Shown: piece after piece, positions 60,314 through 64,000 of the stretch
How positions within the stretch are numbered: the first letter of the stretch is position 1
How the letters are laid out: each line of letters opens with the position of its first letter
Assembly (NCBI GenBank): GCA_964468205.1
Contig: CAYXVG010000020.1
Location: 44,867 to 108,866 of the forward strand
Origin: CAWELS01 sp964468205
GTDB lineage: Bacteria > Acidobacteriota > Terriglobia > Bryobacterales > Bryobacteraceae
Direction: 5' to 3'
DNA: 64,000 bases
Notes under the pieces: model-generated
Told to the model about the DNA's origin: nothing
The model's input: the letters and a program-made list of their open reading frames with translations, nothing else
Databases searched by the model: none
Translations under genes and position numbers: made by a program

Positions 60314-61204
60314 ATGCTGGTTTCCATCCAACCCGTGAAGACGAAACGCCCGGAGTGGCTTCGCGCGCCGGCTCCGGTAGGCAAGAACTACCGGGAGTTG
60401 CGGGCCCTCGTCGCAGACCTGAACCTGCACACCGTGTGCGAAAGCGCTGCCTGCCCGAATGTCGGCGAGTGCTGGAACCGGCGGACAGCCACCTTCATGA
60501 TACTGGGCAACGTCTGCACGCGCCGGTGCGGGTTTTGCGCTGTCCAGAAGGGGCCGCCGCTTCCAGTGGACGAGGACGAACCACGGCGCGTTGCGGAAGC
60601 GGTGGCAAAGCTCGGCCTGCACTACGCCGTGATCACGAGCGTCAACCGGGACGACCGCAAGGATGGCGGCGCCGCTCTCTTCGCCGGCACGATCGAGGCT
60701 ATCCGAGCGAAGATTCCAGAGTGCAAGGTTGAAGTCCTGATCCCTGATTTCCAAGGCTCCGAGGAAGCTCTGCAGACGGTGATGCAGGCCCGGCCCGATG
60801 TGCTCAACCATAACACCGAGACCGTTCCGCGGCTCTACCGGCAGGTTCGCCTGGGAGCGAGGTATGAGCGGTCGCTCACACTATTACTGCGGGCTAAGGA
60901 GATCTCGCCCGAGACTCCCACCAAAAGCGGACTTATGCTCGGGCTTGGCGAAAGGCCGGACGAGGTGCTCGGCGTGATGGAAGACCTGGCGGCGCACAAA
61001 GTGGACATCCTCACGATCGGCCAGTATCTCAGTCCCTCTCCCAAGCATCTGCCCGTGGTTCGTTATGTTCGGCCGGATGAATTTGCCGGATACCGCGACG
61101 CCGGCGTGCGGTTGGGCTTCGCGCATGTGGAGTCCGGACCGCTGGTTCGCAGTTCCTATCACGCCGATGGCGCCGAAGAAGCGGCCCTTCATGTGCTGGA
61201 CTGA
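60314..61204 (+). CDS. lipA: Lipoyl synthase
   Basis: This radical-SAM enzyme inserts two sulfur atoms into protein-bound octanoyl chains to make lipoyl groups. The auxiliary-cluster cysteines are in VCESAACPNVGEC (Cys42, Cys47, Cys53) and the radical-SAM CxxxCxxC in CTRRCGFC (Cys68, Cys72, Cys75). The C-terminal GPLVRSSYHA supplies the serine that ligates the auxiliary cluster. The length of 296 is normal. The ATG at 60314 is the first Met of the open frame that gives the usual N-terminus (KTKRPEWLRAPAPVGKNY). lipB is not nearby. Confidence 0.96.
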   Translation: MLVSIQPVKTKRPEWLRAPAPVGKNYRELRALVADLNLHTVCESAACPNVGECWNRRTATFMILGNVCTRRCGFCAVQKGPPLPVDEDEPRRVAEAVAKLGLHYAVITSVNRDDRKDGGAALFAGTIEAIRAKIPECKVEVLIPDFQGSEEALQTVMQARPDVLNHNTETVPRLYRQVRLGARYERSLTLLLRAKEISPETPTKSGLMLGLGERPDEVLGVMEDLAAHKVDILTIGQYLSPSPKHLPVVRYVRPDEFAGYRDAGVRLGFAHVESGPLVRSSYHADGAEEAALHVLD

Positions 61205-61214
61205 ACCACCAGTC

Positions 61215-61234
61215 CGGGGAACAAATCCTCCCCG
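61215..61234 (+). terminator. Weak hairpin downstream of lipA
   Basis: Arms CGGGGA and TCCCCG with an eight-base loop lie ten bases after the lipA stop. The sequence that follows is not a T-run, so attenuation rather than full termination is possible before the small membrane gene. Confidence 0.3.
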
Positions 61235-61266
61235 CGGTTCGTATTCCTTCATGGAGGTGAGGAGAA

Positions 61267-61461
61267 GTGCTCAACTTCTTACTTTGGTGCATTCTGTTCG
61301 TCTTATGCTGGCCCCTGGCCTTGCTTGCGCTGATTGCATACCCGATCGTCTGGGTGCTCCTGTTGCCGTTCCGGTTGCTAGGTCTGGCCGTGGGGGCGGT
61401 GTTTGACTTCATTTGGTCGGTCATAACGCTGCCGGCCCGCTTGCTGAAGGCGGTGGGCTGA
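61267..61461 (+). CDS. Small hydrophobic membrane protein, 64 aa
   Basis: The protein is almost entirely hydrophobic, with two adjacent membrane helices (FLLWCILFVLCWPLALLALI and IVWVLLLPFRLLGLAVGAVF) and a short amphipathic tail ending LLKAVG. No family is recognised. The start is GTG, but the ribosome binding site is very strong (GGAGGTGAGGAG), which is the main reason to believe that it is real. The gene is 62 bases after lipA and 219 bases before the Cache sensor gene. Confidence 0.68.
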   Translation: MLNFLLWCILFVLCWPLALLALIAYPIVWVLLLPFRLLGLAVGAVFDFIWSVITLPARLLKAVG

Positions 61462-61680
61462 TTGCCTCGGTAAAAATCCTTCCACACCGGCGGAATTTCC
61501 CTTATTCTATGGATGGAGGATCAGGATGTTGCCTCCGTTGTCCAGATCTAGGCGGATGGCCAGGTTCACCAACCGGGCGCCTGGCGACGCCGGGACTGCG
61601 CTAATCTCCACCGGTGCGGTCTTCCCCCGAAACGCCATAGTAGTTTTGCAACTCCCCTTGATGGGTGAAGGGAGCAGGTC
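61462..61680. other. Intergenic region before the Cache-sensor gene
   Basis: This 219-base stretch holds no recognised RNA or promoter. It has one small open frame with a good ribosome binding site (ATG at 61526, 67 codons, ending inside the next gene in another frame). Its composition does not look like a conserved protein. I see no clear terminator or riboswitch. Confidence 0.4.
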
Positions 61681-62808
61681 ATGCCTCCAGAAAACTTCGA
61701 ATTCCGTATCTCATTCAAGCGGTTATTGATCGGGTTGTTGATTACCGTGGTTCCGATGAGCCTCGTGGGCCTCTATGCCATCACAAAAAGCGACAAAGAA
61801 CTGCAGGCGACAATCGGGACGCATTTCAAGATACACGCCGAGTCCACGGCGCAGCAGGTTGCCCAGGTAATTCATGATCGGGTTGTGCTGGCCGGCACGC
61901 TTGCCACCGAGCCATCAGTGGTGACGGCGGTGCGAGACTCCAATCAAACGTATGAAGGGCTCAGCGAAGAGGCTATACAATCGCGCATCAAGGCCATCGA
62001 TCAGCGATGGAACGAGACCCCTCCGCCACCGGAGGTTCGGCAGATCCTTTCGTCGGATGCCGCTGAGCGTATGCGCCGATTCATGGAACTGGACCCCCGT
62101 TTTCTGCGCGTCACCGTTACCGACCAGTGGGGAGCCACCGTCGCTGCCACTCACAAGACACTGGATTATCTCCAGGCAGACGAGGACTTCTGGCAGTCTA
62201 TCTACGCGGAGGGCCGCGGCAGCATCCATCTTACTGACATCCTTTACGACGAGGTGACGCGTTCCAGCTACATCGGCATTGGCGTTCCTGTACTCGAGAG
62301 AGACACAAACCGTTTCCTGGGCGCCGTGGACGCCCTGGTGGACGTGTCGAGCGTGATCCGGAGCGTGGAACAACCTTTCCTGCGCCTCCACACGACCCTT
62401 GTGAAGGACGACGGAACAGTAATCAGCGCCCCGGAGGCCAACCTCTCGATGAACATGACGTCACAGGAGTTCGTGGCGGTCGAAGATGCGCTTGAGACAA
62501 TCGAGGGCCGCCAAACCGGTTATCTGGTTTCGGATATCTCGAGGCTGGGCCGCCGCTTGATCGGGTTCGCCGACACTGGTTTGAAGGAGGACTACCGGAA
62601 TCTGGGCTGGGTCGTGCTCGTCTCCCAGGATGCATCGGAAGCCTTCGCTTCCATTCGCTTTGTCGGACGGCTGACAGCTTTCCTTGCCCTCGTGGGGCTG
62701 GCCATGGTGGTGTTCGTCGCGATGTACTTCTCACTGCACCGCAGGGAGCCGTACGAGGATGTACATCCGATGCGGGATTCCAAGCAAACGGGAGAAAGCC
62801 CGGCGTAG
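61681..62808 (+). CDS. Membrane protein with extracellular Cache-type sensor domain and no output domain
   Basis: Two membrane helices (LLIGLLITVVPMSLVGLYAI at about 15-34 and FLALVGLAMVVFVAMYFSLH near 330-350) flank a periplasmic region of 290 residues resembling a double Cache domain (AAERMRRFMELDPRFLRVTV, TDQWGATVAATHKTLDYLQA, SYIGIGVPVLERDTNRFLGA, DDGTVISAPEANLSMN). After the second helix only about 25 hydrophilic residues remain, so there is no HAMP, kinase, cyclase or methyl-accepting domain. It could signal through a separate protein or be a truncated form. GGGAG precedes the ATG. The downstream gene is convergent. Confidence 0.78.
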   Translation: MPPENFEFRISFKRLLIGLLITVVPMSLVGLYAITKSDKELQATIGTHFKIHAESTAQQVAQVIHDRVVLAGTLATEPSVVTAVRDSNQTYEGLSEEAIQSRIKAIDQRWNETPPPPEVRQILSSDAAERMRRFMELDPRFLRVTVTDQWGATVAATHKTLDYLQADEDFWQSIYAEGRGSIHLTDILYDEVTRSSYIGIGVPVLERDTNRFLGAVDALVDVSSVIRSVEQPFLRLHTTLVKDDGTVISAPEANLSMNMTSQEFVAVEDALETIEGRQTGYLVSDISRLGRRLIGFADTGLKEDYRNLGWVVLVSQDASEAFASIRFVGRLTAFLALVGLAMVVFVAMYFSLHRREPYEDVHPMRDSKQTGESPA

Positions 62809-62810
62809 TC

Positions 62811-63902
62811 TCAGGTTGCGGGTTCCGTCCGCAGTTGCTCGAACGCCATCAACCAAACGTAGAGAACTATCGCGGCCACCGTGACAGCGGAATACGGGAA
62901 CTGCAGCAACGTGAGAAGCGGCGTCACGGGGATGAGCAGGAAGAGCGAGACCAGGCGGAGCGGCGGGAGCTTGGTCGTCGCCAGACTATAGAGGGCGGCC
63001 GGGAGCAGCACGGTCAGATCCTGCGCATAGGCGTGCCCCGAGAGTAGCAGGCCGCCGGCGACTGAGGTCGCAAGAGCCTTCTCGAAATCCCCGCGCCGGG
63101 CCACAATCCAAGCCGCAGCCGCCAGTGATGCACCGGCCGCCACCTCGCCGGGCAGGCCGAGCCCGAGGCCGGCCATCAATCCGCGCAGATTCGGCATTGA
63201 TGTAACGATCGGCGTGAATTCCGGCGTCAGAATCGACTTTACGAATCGGCCCGGCCATGACCACCCCGCCGCCAAGAACGAGATTACGGCCAGCGCTGCT
63301 CCGCCAGCCAGGAAGCCCCGGGTAAAACGCCACGCCCGGAGCCCTGCCAGGATCACCGGGGTGAGCAAGAACAGGTGGAATTTAATAGCGCACAGGCTGA
63401 GGACGGCGCCGGCAAGGAAGATCCTTCCCTTCCGGTGCAGCCAGGCAGTCAGCGCGAGGAACAGCAAGAGAAATGTGTCGTCCTGCCCGTTTGACATCGC
63501 CGCAAAGGCCGCGAGCGACATCATCGAGAAACAGAAGACGGCCATCAAGTGCGGCGGCCGCCACAGCGCAATAAATCCGGCGAAAGCTCCGGCCAGCAAT
63601 AGTTCCCAAAGCAAATACGCGGTCTTGTACGGGAGGCGGCTCAATGGCCATACGAACGCGGCATGGAACGGCAGCCGGATGTAGCCGTGTTCGGGCGAGG
63701 ACATGCCGGTGCGCTCGCGGGATACCTCTTGCAGCCGGTCATTGTCGTACAACTCCCCGGTGTCGAGCAGCCGGGCCCCGGAGTAGAACGCCAGGAAGTC
63801 GTTTGCTCCAGCGAGTACGCGCTCCGACTGAGTGCTGATCACTCCCAACATCAACCCAAGCGAGAGAATGCCGAGCAGACCATATATCCACGAGTCCTTC
63901 AT
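62811..63902 (-). CDS. Polytopic membrane glycosyltransferase-like protein (GT87/DUF2029)
   Basis: A 363-residue protein with about nine or ten membrane helices. An early periplasmic Asp-containing loop (AGANDFLAFYSGARLLDTGE, then LYDNDRLQEV) matches the GT87/DUF2029 pattern of polyprenol-phosphate-dependent mannosyltransferases. Later segments include AMSNGQDDTFLLLFLALTAW and CAIKFHLFLLTPVILAGL, also typical. The enzyme would transfer a lipid-linked sugar outside the inner membrane. The start is the ATG at 63902. Its end nearly abuts the convergent Cache gene (two-base gap). The acceptor is unknown. Confidence 0.8.
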   Translation of the reverse strand: MKDSWIYGLLGILSLGLMLGVISTQSERVLAGANDFLAFYSGARLLDTGELYDNDRLQEVSRERTGMSSPEHGYIRLPFHAAFVWPLSRLPYKTAYLLWELLLAGAFAGFIALWRPPHLMAVFCFSMMSLAAFAAMSNGQDDTFLLLFLALTAWLHRKGRIFLAGAVLSLCAIKFHLFLLTPVILAGLRAWRFTRGFLAGGAALAVISFLAAGWSWPGRFVKSILTPEFTPIVTSMPNLRGLMAGLGLGLPGEVAAGASLAAAAWIVARRGDFEKALATSVAGGLLLSGHAYAQDLTVLLPAALYSLATTKLPPLRLVSLFLLIPVTPLLTLLQFPYSAVTVAAIVLYVWLMAFEQLRTEPAT

Positions 63903-63948
63903 GGAGGCTCCAGCTTAGCGTGGGATAGGGGCCGTCGTCTAACTGCTC

Positions 63949-64000
63949 TCAGCGAAACACCGGCTGCAGGCGTTCGGCGTTTTCGCGCATTACCGAGAGG
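63949..64000 (-). CDS. C-terminal end of an unidentified gene (amidohydrolase-like tail)
   Basis: Only 16 codons and a TGA are visible on the minus strand (LSVMRENAERLQPVFR). The pattern of a hydrophobic residue, then ENAERL, resembles the final helix of amidohydrolase_2-type enzymes, but this is too short for an assignment. It lies 46 bases upstream of the GT87-like gene on the same strand. Confidence 0.4.
   Translation of the reverse strand, partial: LSVMRENAERLQPVFR

Noticed and set aside
61526..61729. 67-codon open frame with a good ribosome binding site before the Cache gene
   Set aside because: Basic, non-descript composition and overlap with the next gene in another frame; may be a chance frame after a purine-rich stretch.
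1..64000. tRNA, rRNA, CRISPR arrays, prophage or insertion sequences
   Set aside because: I looked for T-loop motifs, repeated spacer units, transposase motifs and long direct repeats and found none; an exhaustive scan was not possible by eye.

Overview
The window looks like a chromosomal segment of a high-GC Gram-negative bacterium, most likely an acidobacterium of the Solibacter/Bryobacter group. The best clue is the secreted protein at 42005-44704, whose C-terminus matches the Solibacter-expanded TIGR03437 domain. Supporting clues are a large Oar-like TonB-dependent receptor with a carboxypeptidase-regulatory domain, several secreted beta-helix and glycoside hydrolase proteins, a sulfatase, and Tat-like leaders. 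I saw no rRNA, tRNA, CRISPR array, prophage or insertion sequence. Coding density is high, and GTG and TTG starts with good ribosome binding sites are frequent.

Layout. 1-5.0 kb (minus): the start of recJ, a small acidic protein, a two-gene bacterial-microcompartment locus (shell protein and acylating aldehyde dehydrogenase) and an orphan MacB-like permease. 5.1-9.9 kb: a YfcC-like carrier, a secreted clan GH-A hydrolase and a small lysozyme-like protein. 10-15.2 kb (minus): glnS overlapping a NodU-type carbamoyltransferase, a lipocalin-like protein and a GT4 glycosyltransferase. 15.2-17.2 kb (minus): a beta-helix gene cut by an in-frame TAA. 17.3-21.1 kb (plus): a LOR/SDH-family ornithine cyclodeaminase-like protein, queF, a coiled-coil methyltransferase and a triple-motif Fe-S protein. 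22.4-26.7 kb (plus): a complete ABC efflux system (ATPase, permease, adaptor). 26.8-32.8 kb (plus): acpP, fabF, etfB, etfA and two CapK/PaaK-like enzymes in one closely spaced run. 33.9-39.2 kb (minus): a beta-propeller/PHP protein, then plsY, an ECF sigma factor, an anti-sigma factor and a DUF3106 protein joined by overlaps. 39.3-42 kb: thpR, a 3-methyladenine glycosylase and a sulfatase.

42-54.5 kb is a carbohydrate-scavenging region. It holds an Ig/BACON/TIGR03437 secreted protein and a TonB-dependent receptor divergent from an unusual regulator that joins an IclR-type DNA-binding domain to a sugar-binding-protein domain. The intergenic region between receptor and regulator carries three copies of one 17-bp palindrome, which I read as the regulator's operators. 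Downstream lie a DegT-type aminotransferase and a D-2-hydroxyacid dehydrogenase, both with twin-arginine leaders, and a DUF1565 beta-helix protein. 54.5-64 kb: a soluble TPR histidine kinase, a GH30-like protein, an imidazolonepropionase homologue that has lost its metal ligands but overlaps ftcD, lipA, a tiny membrane protein, a Cache-type sensor without an output domain, a GT87-like membrane protein, and the end of a further gene.

The observations I rate highest are the hybrid regulator with its triple operator, the metal-ligand-free HutI homologue translationally coupled to ftcD, the minimal microcompartment locus with a long C-terminal extension on its dehydrogenase, and the beta-helix gene interrupted by a single stop. 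All functions are read from sequence patterns by eye; no searches were run.
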